Positions 1-11,834 of a DNA stretch of 64,000 bases are shown in pieces (the stretch's first letter is position 1; every line of letters begins with the position of its first letter). Made by a program: the position numbers and the translations under genes. This DNA comes from Liolophura sinensis (taxonomy: Eukaryota > Mollusca > Polyplacophora > Chitonida > Chitonidae), in NCBI RefSeq assembly GCF_032854445.1, contig NC_088297.1, positions 8,357,375-8,421,374 of the forward strand. Reading direction: 5' to 3'. Below the pieces are notes generated by a model. It was not told the DNA's origin. It saw only the letters and a list, made by a program, of their open reading frames with translations, and did not search any database.

Positions 1-14
1 TGTGCCACCAAACG

Positions 15-225
15 CTTCGCCCAAGGTCACGTAACTCTATATTAATACTCACTATAAACCCAAGGTCATGTAAAAATATTGATACCCTATACTTTTCTAC
101 AAAATACTTTGCACAAGGGTATGTAACTATACTGATATCCACCTTAGACCATCCACAAACCACTGCCCCCAAGGTCATTTGTGTGTGAGTCTATATTAAC
201 ACTCACCTTGAACACTCTCACACAA
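15..225. repeat. Degenerate tandem repeat (CCAAGGTCA units)
   Basis: About four diverged units of roughly 50-60 bp. Most begin CCAAGGTCAYGTAA (one reads CAAGGGTATGTAA) and are followed by variants of CTATATTAATACTCA. No coding potential was recognised in 1-800 outside this. Confidence 0.4.
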
Positions 226-735
226 TGCCTTGCCCCGCGCCATGTAGCAAGGTTTGGTACTTAAAAATCCTTCCTCATCAAGGAAAGAGTCGCCTAGGAC
301 ACAACTCTTGAACTCTGGAGATCTGAGAGTCATCCACGGCTGATAGCTTCCCAGAAGTGCGCATGACGAGTGCCACCGAAACTCACCAGAGACGTAATGT
401 AGTCCGGTCCAAAAATCATCCCTAAAATGGTTCAGTGAAGCAGATGCTTAAATGAAATGAACAGTTCCCAGTTTGGATGCTAATTTGTTTCCTTCGCCTA
501 AAACATTCATTTTGCCTTTCCATCATCACTGGAGACTACTAACATCTGTTCTTTGCATGAATCCGTCCTAGTTTCCTACGATATATACGTCCACATAGAT
601 TGGCAACTGACATAGGAATAACTGCTTTGACGCCTACATTTAGATGTAATTTATTGAGTGATTGACTGATGAGAGGTTCATTCACATTACCTAATGGCCT
701 ACGAGTTTATGCAACAATAAATAATAAATTACTCA

Positions 736-754
736 ATATATATATATATATATA
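736..754. repeat. (TA)n microsatellite
   Basis: Uninterrupted TA run just 3' of the lectin-domain exon. Confidence 0.9.
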
Positions 755-810
755 AGCTACCATAAAAGATCGTGTTATCGCCGTACCATCGGAAAGGCTG
801 CTGTACGTAC

Positions 811-967
811 CAGACCGCTGCAAAGCTTGATACAGATGAATCTATGAGGAAGTTGTAGATGTCTTCACCGTCAATTGTCACCAGCCTGGCGTTTAGGGAT
901 TCACATAACTGCACGGCATGGTTCCACGTCACTTGTCCCGATCCGTACATTGTTAGCACGCGGTTAA
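811..967 (-). CDS. C-type lectin domain exon
   Basis: 157 bases, 51 full codons plus two partial ones. The WNHAVQLCESLNARLVTID stretch is the family's helix-2 region with its conserved cysteine, and the exon ends at the VW| position before the expected IGL. Acceptor CCAACAG and donor GTACGT are both good. A TA microsatellite follows in the intron. Confidence 0.6.
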
Positions 968-2001
968 CTGTTGGGGACGGTGATACTTCACCTATAGCAC
1001 ACGTGTATAGAATTTAAATACACATAACAACAGGAAAGCTAACTCAAGGAACAGTAGAAAAAATAAAGGTATATTGACTGACTGATTGATTTCTTGATTG
1101 ATTGATTTCTTGATGGACTGATTGGCTGACCAAGTAACTGACGCTATCCATTGGTGGTTAACTTGCAAGCGCACGGCCATGACCCAGATGCCCATCACCA
1201 ATGCCATTCCTACGCAGTTGTGCGTGGGCAGGTCCGCCAACAACCGGCAGATTGTCGTGGGTTTCACCAGTCTCTGTCCCGTTTCATTCCATTATAATGC
1301 TAGCCCCCTACGCATAAGTTAAATATTCTTGAGTACGGCGTAAAACACAAATAAACAAATAAATAAATATTCCACAGTGCACTGTTTCCTTCACGACCAA
1401 GGAGCGTTGTTGAACGGCTTCTTCACCCAAAACCCCGGGATAATTGGATGTAGGGGGAAATCTTGCAAAATTCCTGATTGAACCTGCATTTTGCGCCTTC
1501 GACGATTCGAAAACAAGTAGCTTATCTGGAACAACACACGATTTGCCTCCCAACAATACAATGAAGCTAAGTAGAAGTTTTAGACTAGTTGGTCATAAAT
1601 AAAATCAATTTAGACAACTTTAATGAAATAGTGCACAGCCTGTCATATCTGTCACGCGGTGTAAGTGACAGCCTCTTTTTCGTGTAGTAGTAATTTGTCT
1701 GATAAGGAACAATCAAATAACCATTTTGGAACTCTGCGGAGTTTGGTTTTGTGCATAAACCCAGCATGTCGAAGGCAGATTTTAAAAAAAGTGTGTGAAG
1801 TTAATACTGTATAATGCCCATGCGTGCGGAATTCTAAGGTATCCGAGCCTGCAATTCACCGGGCAAGTTAAAAGTCATACATACATACATACATACATAC
1901 AGACAGACATACAGACATATATACATTCCTTTATCGTTAGGTAACATATTTTGCTTACCTGGAGCTAACAGCACCAACGAAAGGACACAAATGACGATCA
2001 T
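811..2001 (-). CDS. Partial secreted C-type lectin-like gene (two recognisable exons)
   Basis: Two minus-strand exons suggest a secreted lectin-domain protein. The upstream exon (1959-2001) encodes a hydrophobic leader, MIVICVLSLVLLAP, and ends in a GTAAGC donor in phase 1. The downstream exon (811-967) follows a CCCCAACAG acceptor, also phase 1, and encodes the middle of a C-type lectin domain: TWNHAVQLCESLNARLVTID, then a residue stretch ending in VW at a GTACGT donor, where family members continue with IGL. I could not find the exon that should carry the first lectin cysteine, nor the 3' exon with the WxDG and final cysteine motifs. The latter may lie to the left of the window. The gene could be intact but only partly visible, or a broken copy. 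Ligand and function cannot be inferred. Confidence 0.5.
1115..1372 (+). repeat. tRNA-derived SINE, family A (diverged)
   Basis: Carries the family A body (GATTGTCGTGGGTTTC, CATTATAATGCTAG) and the 3' tail AATATTCTTGAGTACGGCG followed by AATAAATAAATA. The head is diverged. Lies in the putative lectin intron. Confidence 0.7.
1878..1904. repeat. (ATAC)n microsatellite
   Basis: Tandem CATA/ATAC units, followed by imperfect CAGA units. Confidence 0.8.
1959..2001 (-). CDS. Putative signal-peptide exon of the lectin-like gene
   Basis: Short exon from an ATG at 2001 giving a typical hydrophobic leader (MIVICVLSLVLLAP) and then CAG|GTAAGC. An upstream in-frame ATG near 2050 would add about 17 mostly polar residues, and the inner start gives the better leader. 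Phase 1 matches the start of the lectin exon. The link between the two exons is inference. Confidence 0.4.
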
Positions 2002-3437
2002 TATATAACGGGACTTCAGTGACGTCAGTGGTGGAGTTGGTTGGATCATCAACTGAGCTGATTATTCTGTTTTTACGAGGGCTTTTGGCTGAATTGGAAA
2101 TCTGCAACTTCCTGTTGACATTAAAGGCATGTGAAAATGTAGATGTTGTATTTCAACTTGGAAATTTGCTTATCGTCTCACCTGATTCAGGTAATGTTGA
2201 TGAAAAGGTGTAATCACTGGCACAATTCAGGGAAACACTAAGTTGCTCAAATTGCTTTGAGGAAGCGTACTCAAAAAGTGACAGTTAAACACGTATCCAA
2301 TAAATAAATTTATTTTTTAACGCCCATGACGGCGGTCTTTGGTATTGGTGAGGGAAGCCATGGTTCCCGAACAGACCATAGAACTCCGCCTACCTGACAA
2401 AACTTCTGACTTAAAGCCAGAGCCAAAGCGAACTGCTACAGCGAGCAAGCATTTTAACCGCCTGGGCTAAAAGAATAAATACTCAACAATTAGAAGTTGT
2501 TACCACACGTAATATCGCAAAGAAACTTGAACACTAGCATCCAAGGTGCATTCAACGCAGAGTATAGACATAAAATATTCTGTAACTTGTCACATTCCAA
2601 TAAATCAGCTCTGATTCTCTTTCTTTAGAAACGCTGTACTTACACGGAGTACACAGAAATGAAACCGGTTCTTCAACGACGTCCCAAAAACTCATATCTT
2701 GTAGAAGGTATATGACGGGTCAACTAAATCGTACTTGAATGTCGTTTATAACTGTCTCTAACGATCCGTATGTAACAATTTCGTGTTCTTAAATCCACAG
2801 CACATCATGCACGGGATTTGTTTTTTATCAAAATCGATTCTGAGTTCTTGGAAACAGTTTGGTAGTGTAGCCTTTAAGCAAAAAATGTAACTATGATCGT
2901 ATACAAGACATGCTGACGTGTGAATCAAAAGATTGCCTTTGTGACATATGTCACATTAGAATAGCGTTTCACCATATAGGCTGAGATTTTCACTGAGATG
3001 TATTTTATTAGAACTAAACGTAATCTAAAATGTGGCACGCCCATGCGACAAGTCAACGAGTGGTTCTGGCTAAATGGGAGAAATTGTCATGGCCTGTCCC
3101 ATACATATGAAAGATGCCATTAAGTTTAGCTGGAGTATCGATTGCGAACAGTATAGGAAATTGGCATATAATAGCTAGAACTGAACACTCAAGACTGATC
3201 AAAAGAGATTTTCCTTTCATCGCTTAAAGTCTGACAGTTAGGATTCAATTTACATTTAGCAGAAAAGCAAGCCGGACATTGACGTTTTCCTTTTTGTTTA
3301 CCGGTCATCGGTAGTCAGGGACAGAAGACTAAACAATGGGAATGTTGTCATTCTTGGAGATCTCACTCATGCCATTCATTTCACAGCGGTTAACAAAAAC
3401 ACACTTACATGTGCAGATATGTACTAACAGCCGACTG

Positions 3438-3565
3438 ATGTACTTATTTATTTGTCTGGTGTTTTACTTATATTTACTTATACCACGGTGAAAAGCACTA
3501 TGGTGGGAGGAAACCGGACAGAGCCGAGGGGAAACCAACGAACATTCGCTGGCTGCTGACAGACA
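3438..3565 (-). repeat. SINE family A fragment (3' part)
   Basis: Starts with TTATTTATTTGTCTGGTGTTTTA and holds TATGGTGGGAGGAAACCGG, the reverse of the family A tail and body. Truncated before the tRNA-like head. Confidence 0.65.
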
Positions 3566-3625
3566 ACAGTCAACTAAAGTTACACACATCTCTAACTGTA
3601 CCAGGGACATCCTCTTAATGCTGAC

Positions 3626-3627
<2 letters not shown>

Positions 3628-3688
<61 letters not shown>
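3628..3688. repeat. (TA)n microsatellite, about 30 units
   Basis: 61-base uninterrupted alternating TA tract. Confidence 0.95.
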
Positions 3689-3691
<3 letters not shown>

Positions 3692-4249
3692 CGAGAATGT
3701 ACCGAGAATTCATGAGACTAAGGTAACGAATTGCCATCTATAAAACAGTTGAAATGTTATCGACAAGGTTGGATAGATGGCTTTGTATAGACGTTTCATT
3801 TGTCGACTGGAATGGCCCGCTCTTTGTCGAGAGTGTCTCACTTTTTGTCTGGCTCGCCGGGTAAAATATGTCGCTCATCGTCTTCCGCCTTGGTTAGAAT
3901 GTAAGGTTCCTGGTCTGGAATGACACTTCCATCGCTTGGAATGTCTCGCTCTTCATCTGAAATGTCTTGTTTGTCTGCATTGCCTGCAGGAAATGTCTAT
4001 TTCATCGATTGATATGTCTCACTTATCATCTGCAATGTGCATGTACCACATGCCACCATGAAAGTCTCGCTCGTCCTCTAAAATGTCTCAATCTCCAGTT
4101 GGAATGAAATTAAAATTTTGACCAGCTCATAAATGCTGTCTTAGGATAAATGTGTCAAACCCTGAACTTCCATTGCGAAACGCCAAAGGTAGGATTAAAT
4201 TTTTAATTTGGACATAAGCTGAGCTGCGGAATTCTCAGAAGATTGTTGA

Positions 4250-4438
4250 AGACAAATCTCGGCTGTGCCCTCTCCGACAGTACGTGGAAATGTCTGCCAG
4301 CAACCTGCGGATGGTTGTGGGTTTCCCCCGGGCTCTGTCCGGTTTCCACCCACCATAATGCTGGCCGCCGTCGTATAAGTGAAATATCCTTGAGTACGGA
4401 GTAAAATACCAATCAAATAAATAAGTAAATAAATAAAT
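4250..4438 (+). repeat. SINE family A, head-truncated
   Basis: Body from GTACGTGGAAATGTCTGCCA through CACCATAATGCTGGCCG to the tail GAGTACGGAGTAAAATACC and AATAAATAAATA. The tRNA-like head is absent. Confidence 0.8.
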
Positions 4439-4554
4439 TATTCGGCTGCTGCTTTAAGCCAGGATGTTCGGCAGTTTCCTAACGAAGGGTTTACTCATTT
4501 TTGTTCACACCCTTAAACCTTACTATGTCCAGTAAGTGACAAAACTCTTGAACT

Positions 4555-4695
4555 GGGAATGAGTGGAGGAAGCTAGAGTATTCCGAGTCAACCGCCAGCC
4601 TTCCGGAACCTGCTTAACCTCCTGAATTAAACCACAGATGAGACTGCCTTAACCGATAGTCAAGAGTTCGAATCCAGCTTTCGCTATATCAATTT
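4555..4695 (+). repeat. tRNA-like box (possible other SINE)
   Basis: Contains GAGTTCGAATCC (about 4665), an exact pol III B-box, preceded by CCTTAACCGATAGTC. No tRNA cloverleaf could be drawn, so this is more likely a diverged SINE head than a tRNA gene. Confidence 0.35.
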
Positions 4696-4939
4696 CGACG
4701 TTTTCTCAAAACTGATCAGATATTCGTCCATGTGTTTGACATCAAGGCTAATTAAGCCCGAGGTGACAAAAAAATCCACGAATTACATGGAAAGTATGTA
4801 TTTGTAAAACTGGTCATGAGGTTAGGTTTCAGATCGGGACTTGGGAAAGGCAGCTTGTGGATCCCATGGCTCTCACTGTTCGTAAGGCCTTAATAACAAT
4901 AGCACTGTTCGTTGAAGATCGCTTGCCTTCTACAAATTA

Positions 4940-5310
4940 TGAGTTTGGCCACCATCGTATAAGTGAAATATTCTTGAGTACGGCTTAATACAACAGCCAC
5001 ATCAATTAATACTACACCCGCATCAATTAATACTACACCCGCATCAATTAATACGAATATGATGGGAAAGTTCGTCAGTAACTTGTTCAATCTATTCACT
5101 TATTTATTTATGCATTATGGTGGGAGGAAACCGGGCAGAGCTCAGGAGAAACCCACGGCCATCCGCAGGTTGCTGCCAAATCAACCTATACCACAAAAGG
5201 GCCTACATGTAGGAATGCTTAGGATTTTACTTCCGGGTATAGCACATAGATTTCTGCGTATGGTGTTCAATAAGAATCAAGTAAACAAATAAATAAATAA
5301 ATCTCCATGC
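4940..5310. repeat. SINE family A fragments in both orientations
   Basis: A plus-strand tail piece (CGTATAAGTGAAATATTCTT, about 4960) is followed by three near-identical 21-bp CATCAATTAATACTACACC units. A minus-strand body piece (CATTATGGTGGGAGGAAACC, about 5113) then ends in AATAAATAAATAAATC near 5305. Probably nested insertions. Confidence 0.55.
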
Positions 5311-6339
5311 TTGGGAGTTTTAGAGTGTTCAGAGGCTAAAAAAAAAAACAAAAAAAAAAAAACGGCTAAAATGTATAGCGTTAAACACGACTAAAATGTA
5401 AAATTCGGAAGCAGTCAAAACAAAGACACAATGCTCTGTTATGTATATTAACTGTATTTAACCTGTGACGGAATTTAACATGTGTATACAAATATCTCCT
5501 GATAATGAACGTTTGTCTAACATGGTATAACACAATACGGAACCTGTGTAACGTATGGAACACCAAAAGGACCACAAAGACTAGACTACTGCATGTCCTG
5601 CAGCTGTTGTGTCCCAAGTAGGTTACCAATACATCCGGCTTCATATATACATGTAGATGTAGATGTAAATATACAAGTATACATGAGCAGAATTCCATTT
5701 ATTGAAAATCAAAACAAACAAAACACATACATATAACAAAATATATAAGTTATTCCGACCAACTTAACACTTTCATGTCGTTGTTTGTCTCATATGAAAG
5801 TTCGTATAGTATACCCAACACCAAGATATTATGTAGTTTATATATAGTGCAAGTGTAGTTGCGTACTTTTTTTACCTGGTATATGACACGTGTTAGGACA
5901 TTTGCACCATGTTTGGTTCAGACACTTACGGGATTAGTTGAATACCACTGCAATTAGACAAGTGTAAACAGTAGTCTTCACAGTGACCCCAGCGCGTAGC
6001 CAAAGATATTTAAATGTATTTTATGAACAACGAGTGAACAACGTACCAGTAACAAGACAAAATGCAGGAGAGCAAATGTTCACCAAAAAAACGAAGCAGA
6101 AATTTTTTTTAACGTTACGGCAAGTTTGTATAGGAACGGTAATTTCCTAGGCATTGTACTTCTTGGTAAGTGTCCTGAAGCTTTTAAAAATTTTCGGTCA
6201 GAGAGGCTGTACTCATTAAATCGACAAATGAAAACTAAATTCAAAATATTCAGGCAAAAAACATAACAATCAATGCAGAATGTTCTACCACTGTAATAGT
6301 GTCCAAAAAATCTTTTATAAAGAAAAATCTATATATATA

Positions 6340-6611
6340 TTTATTTTATTTATTTATTTGATTGGTGTTTTATGCCGTACACAAGAATATTTCACTTATG
6401 CGACGGCGGCCAGCATTACGGTGGGAGGAAACCGGGCAGAGCGCAGGGAAAACCCACGACCATCCGCAGGTTGCTGAAGACCTTCCCACTTACGGCCGGA
6501 GAGGAAGCCAGCATGAGAAGGACTTGAACTCACAGTGACCACATTGGTGATAGGCTTCTGGGTCATTACGCTGCGCTACCGAACTAACCAACTGAGCCAC
6601 GGAGGCCCACA
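6340..6611 (-). repeat. SINE family A, near full length
   Basis: Read on the minus strand: tRNA-like head (GTGGCTCAGTTGGTTAG as A-box, GAGTTCAAGTCC as B-box), a body with TGCGGATGGTCGTGGGTTTT, and a tail with AAACACCAATCAAATAAA. A good reference copy for the family. Length about 270 bp. Confidence 0.85.
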
Positions 6612-7689
6612 AGAATCTACATATCATTTTTACCCCCTATATTTACAAGATGTATTATAGTGTGACACAGTTCTAGTTTATGACAAAATTAATTTTAAGC
6701 GTAGAGATTTGAACTCGAATCTAAAAAGGTTGATTACATGTAAGGGGGTATCATGACAGAGTTTACACTTCACTAAAGCATTTAACTGAAAATAACTTCA
6801 GAAAAAAACAACAGCATAAAAATGGTACCTAATAATCCCAAATGCCCTAACTCAATACTAACGCTAATTCTCTTATAAATTATTCTAATGATACACTTGA
6901 AAGCGAACAGTGTGGCATTAGTTCGAATACCTTAAAACAATATTGTGGATATTTTTCCTCACACACTTACCTAAACACAATTAAAACATTTAACAACCTG
7001 AGGTCGATTCCACAAAGTCATTTCTGACTATTATCAAAACTTGAATACGATCTTAAAGCTTGTTTTTCGACTTTATAAATCAAAAATTTCTCCACCTTAT
7101 CAATATTATCTTAAGACAAATTTGCCCAAATTTCAACCTGCAGTACCAAAAACTAAGCACTATGAAAAGGTTTTAAATTTTGACGAAGTCAGAAATGGCT
7201 GTGTGGAATCGGCAACAAAGCTTTAGGTTGGACCTAAGTACAGTCTTTTCAATCAACTATAAAAACATGGGTAACGTAATCTCTTTAATAAACTGAGGTA
7301 AGTTCAGGGAAGAAGCCAAATCTAAACTTAACTGTGCGTTAAAAAGCATTATGGATTTAGAAACCAAAAAGTTCGTACGCATTAGCAGGTTTATTAATTC
7401 TTCCACCGAATGTTTGGGTGGAGCGGCATGCAAGGCGAAATCACGCCTCGGAGCGTGATTTGCTCTTTAACAGATAGATCTGTGTTCATCTGTGCGTCTT
7501 ATCATTTTGATGAACGCTCACGTTGAGATACTTGGTTCCGCACTACATCTGTATTCAAGTCAAAACTTCGTCTTGAAAGAGGTTACCGTTACCCGAGTTC
7601 AAGCGATTCTCAAAAAAAAAAAAAAAAAAAAATCTTACAATTAATGAGCAGACGTTGTCATAAATAACCAGTTTCGCCATCTGAACATT

Positions 7690-7925
7690 CAAGAAATTAT
7701 TCTGTTAATTTTAACCCAAAGTCTGTTGTCTGAGTGATGTAAGAATGTATTCTGTTATTATAACACAATATTGTGTTATATTCAATACAGTATCCTAATA
7801 TCATCTTTATGTTGAAATAATACAATATTTGTGTTATATTTAAGAGAACAGTCTGCTGCAATAACAGGATAGATTCTTCTATCACCCAGACAACAGACTG
7901 TCTCTTAAAGTTAACAGATTAATGT
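7690..7925. mobile_element. MITE-like palindromic element
   Basis: The left end (7694-7745) and the reverse complement of the right end (7872-7922) align over about 50 bases, sharing TCTGTTAA, AGTCTGTTGTCTG and GTGAT...AAGAAT with a few mismatches. The interior is AT-rich with further partial symmetry (ATAACACAATATTGTGTTAT). Flanking TTA or ATTA on both sides may be a target-site duplication. There is no coding capacity, so it would be non-autonomous. Confidence 0.5.
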
Positions 7926-8095
7926 TTTAATGAACTTTTTCAAAACGCCCACCATACCTGTTACATATGTATTAGGTTTTCACCTGACAGTATGCATAAT
8001 CTCTTTAAACACCTTTATGCAGTAAAATCGTGTTACACAATAAAGCCGGGCACCGGTTCCACCATTCAGTTATACGGTTTACAAATCGCAACAAA

Positions 8096-8279
8096 GCCCA
8101 CGTTTATTGTTACGAAAATGTGAGTACAAATTGCAACAAGCATACGTTCACTGTTACCAAAATGTAAACATAAATTGCCACAAAGCATACGTTCAATCTT
8201 ACGAAAATGTAAACACAAATCGCAACAAACCATACGTTCAATCTTACGAAAATGTAAACACAAATCGCAACAAACCATA
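8096..8279. repeat. 45-bp tandem repeat, four copies
   Basis: Units of the form AAATCGCAACAAACCATACG plus TTCAATCTTACGAAAATGTA. The two rightmost are nearly identical and the left ones are diverged. Confidence 0.8.
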
Positions 8280-10380
8280 AGTCATGATTTCCTTCCTTTG
8301 CAAAGTTCCAGGAAACTGACCGATATAAACTTTCCTGCAAGAGCTGGACTGAAATTCACAGCCTGAACCACCACTGACTAAATGGTCGATGAAATCGCAC
8401 AAAAAGCATTAGGCCTACGTGTGTTCACTTAGCAGCCAACTTAAAGGAAATGACAACCATAGTGTACAAGAATGCCTTAATCGAAGATTTTCTTGAATAA
8501 AACAAGGACGGTGTTCACATTTCTAAACGAAGGCATACCACATAGGAGAAACGCGATAAACTTTCAGGACTTAAAAAAGTGCTGGTAGCTACCATTGTGT
8601 GGGTTGTCGCCCATGGGTCGGAACTCTCTAATATTCAGCTAAAATCAAAGTGTCGTATGAAAATCAGAAGCATTACGACTGAACTAGAACATTCAAGCAT
8701 TATGACTAAGCTAAAATAATCAACGGAGGCACGACATACGGCTCCTGGGGGTTGGATGTATATATGAAGTTCTGTATTTCAGAAAATGATTGCAAATTTG
8801 TTACTGATTGCACGAAAACTCTATGTTTCTACGTACAAAATTTTCCTTTTCAATACTATACCGACAGAAAAAAATACTACTTTAAGAAAAAAAAGACATT
8901 TAATACGAGATCGGACAGCTTTAAAAGTCTGTGTTAGCTCTTCATAAAGCAAATGCTATGCGTTTATATCCTGAAGACAAAGAGTACTGTTTTCTGATTG
9001 GCTGATTGTCACATGCAATATTGCAACAAATTTCAATAAAGAACATGTAGGTAAATTTTGAGGAAAAGGGTGATGACCAAAAGGGGCAAAAAAGAAAACG
9101 GACAAAATCATTTCATCCACGTCATTCAAAAAAACTTAAAGTTATCAGCATAACCTGACTGGGGTATATACTATACTAGTACTCAAATAGCACTTAACAA
9201 CAAAAATACATACATTCCTATATAAACAGTGAAACCTTATCCCAAGTACTCGTACATAAATACATGCAAAGAAACAAAAAATGTCCTATACATTGATTAC
9301 AAATTTTAATTAGAATACGATTATCAACTCAAAACGTATAATTTCTGACGACTTATCCATGCAGTTTAAAGCCAAACACCTACTGGTACAAATCAAAATT
9401 ACATGTCAGGGTTCGAAAAATAAAGGCATTCAACTTCTTATGAAACCAGTACTTGTACATGTGTCTTGTACCTCACTTTCGCATTCTGTACTTTGGATGT
9501 TTATCCATTATAAGGACTGTAAAAGTAGTTTTAAGCTCATTTATGGTCTACACTGGTATTACGGCTGGTTTACAACGCACATGGACATATAGTTACGCTG
9601 TACTATTGGTTTTCTTGGCCAGCCAGACCACCTGACTTGAAATTTTTTTGTTCACAGTGTGTGTTAAAACATCACTGATCTAGCGGGACAATGTCAGAAA
9701 AGCTAATCCTGTACCTAGCAAGAACATATACAGAGTGAGCAAGCCATTAAACACCAGAATTCAACAAAATGCTTTCTCGCTATTATGATATTATGAGAAA
9801 GACTAAACAAACAAAAATAACATGTCAAGTCCAAGTTCAAATGTACACGTCGGAAGCATAAGATAATTTCAAACATGCAGTTTTCACATGAAACAGAAAA
9901 TTGCAGCTCATGGTTATTTACAAGTGCAATCCTGTATTACATGTATCACAAAACCGCAAAAGAAATTTAAATTTTACAAAACAACTGGGATCGTATATTG
10001 TGACAACCTCACACTTGTACATATAATTTATATGGGGTTTAGTTCTGTCCTCGAAAACTTTTCAATTACCGTATGCGACAAACATTTGTAGATTGCTTAA
10101 TGGTCTTCAAATTCTTACAAAATTCAAAAACCTGCAAACGAATGCAAGATACATGTAGGTTAATACGGTGCATTCTGAAGGTCGGTGGGAATACCACAGC
10201 ACAGCTGTGGGAATACAACATGACTGTGGGAAGCAGACTGGAGTTCATGGGAGTATGGCAGGTCATGATTCTAGAATGTAGAAACAAAAACCTTGAGGTC
10301 CATATATTAGTTTGAATACAGCATAGTTATGGGAATACAACAGTTTACCTGTGGGTTGTTCATGGGCATATGCTGTGCAT

Positions 10381-10650
10381 GTACTGTGCCTGTGGGAAGC
10401 ATGCCATTATGTATTGTGCCTGTGGGAAGGATGCCAGTATGTACTGTACCTGTGGGAAGCATGCCAGTATGTACTGTGCCTGTGGGAAGCATGCCATTAT
10501 GTATTGTGCCTGTGGGAAGCATGCCATTATGTATAGTGCCTGTGGGAAGGATGCCAGTATGTACTGTACCTGTGGGAAGCATGCCAGTATGTACTGTACC
10601 TGTGGGAAGCATGCCAGTATGTACTGTGCCTGTGGGAAGCATGCCAGTAA
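10381..10650. repeat. 30-bp minisatellite, about nine copies
   Basis: Units of GCCTGTGGGAAGCATGCCA plus GTATGTACTGT, with C/G and A/G variants alternating between copies. Lies 1.1 kb beyond the SNX17 stop codon. The 10-codon period keeps frames open on both strands, but no initiation or splice context was recognised. Confidence 0.9.
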
Positions 10651-11233
10651 TACGGATCATGATCATTTCCGTCTTCAAATGTAAGCTGGTGATCATGATC
10701 AATATACCATGATGGATGGAAAGTGCATAGAACTCCCCACCACCCACCTAGTGGTAAGCAAATTTCTAAATATCAAAATCATTAAGAGTATCTTGTGCAT
10801 CGATCTGCTTTATCAAGACGTGTTTCACTGTCATGTGCCAAGTTCCTGTCAACTCTTTAAGAGGGTTACTGTATAGATCCCTGCTACACTGTCCCTGATT
10901 AAAGTCCTTACCTGTATAAGGTACATCAGTAACTCAAACTTCACAACTCTACAGTTGTATGTGGTCATTGAATGAATTACCTAAAATTGCCGAAAAAATC
11001 CTGCCAACCGAAGTAATGCCTTGTTTGTTTACCTTTCTGGAGACCACAGCTTGATATAATAACAAGCAGTCATTATCTTGAGATCAGGGCTTGCCTATGT
11101 GATGACCATATGTCAAACTTAAATGTCAGATTTTGAGTAATGTACTGGGACATTTGGTTTAATTATTTTAGCAAATACACAAGTAACTGTCACAGGAACA
11201 CAGTGCCCAGTTTCACAAAGTGGTGTACAACAT

Positions 11234-11239
11234 TTTATT
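11234..11239 (-). terminator. Candidate SNX17 polyadenylation signal
   Basis: AATAAA on the minus strand, about 500 bases downstream of the SNX17 stop codon. It is the first canonical hexamer I saw. Use as the true 3' end is inference. Confidence 0.3.
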
Positions 11240-11738
11240 GTCATGCACTTGTGGTACAGTATTTTGTTTGTCACTATTACCGTACCATTGTCCTCTACAA
11301 GCTATTATCATACATGTACACGTATGAGATTTTGTGAAACTTGGTTTCTCTTTTCTCACATAGTTAGTCCAACTAATGAACAACATATATGTATACATAA
11401 CTTTGCTTTTCAAAAAAAAAAAAACAAAAACAAAAAAAAACTGAGCGAGAAATATTTTGCTTTTAGTGCTGGTAATATGTCCTAAAATTAGAATTACAGT
11501 ATACACTGCTCAAACATATGCACAGATTGCTACGCATTAGTGCATGTAACACTGGTAATGGAATCTCAAACATTCCAAAAAATCCATGTATATCTGTCAT
11601 TTCAGACTGTCTTGGTTCTATTCTGTGATAGTTTGCCAGTGTGCCTTGTGACGTGGAAGGGAGATAAATAAAGAGAAAGAAAGAGTGTCCAGAAACTGAA
11701 GATTATCAATATGCAGTAACCCAAAAGACAAACTGGGG

Positions 11739-11834
11739 TCAAAGGTCATCATCACCGATTCCCTCAAAAGCATCATTTTCTGTAATCCCGGTTTCATTGG
11801 CACCTCTCTTCATTGACACATTTGACAACTTATC
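11739..11834 (-). CDS. SNX17: SNX17 exon 16 with stop
   Basis: Residues 443-473 and TGA. Ends AFEGIGDDDL, equivalent to the C-terminal IGDEDL motif by which vertebrate SNX17 binds Retriever. Acceptor CCTTCTAG. Confidence 0.94.
   Translation of the reverse strand, partial: DKLSNVSMKRGANETGITENDAFEGIGDDDL

Larger units (their letters stand above)
2060..11200. other. Region without a recognised gene
   Basis: I find no exon I can name here on either strand. The content is SINE fragments (about 3.44, 4.25, 4.95 and 6.34 kb), a tRNA-like box at 4.67 kb, a TA microsatellite, poly-A runs, a MITE-like palindrome (7.69-7.92 kb), a 45-bp array (8.1-8.28 kb) and a 30-bp array (10.38-10.65 kb). Open frames in it are short and lack recognisable motifs. 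Confidence 0.5.

Noticed and set aside
6540-6611. tRNA gene
   Set aside because: A- and B-box are present but no cloverleaf forms, and the sequence runs on into a SINE body. The same holds for the heads at 12820, 18960, 25060, 40040 and 42330.
7430-7465. Hairpin AAATCACGC...GCGTGATTT
   Set aside because: A nine-base stem with no terminator or RNA gene context. Likely chance or a fragment of a repeat.
10307-10747. Repeat-rich frames on both strands (GMLPTGTVHT, CTVPVGSMPV)
   Set aside because: Products of the 30-bp array, with no splice or start support.
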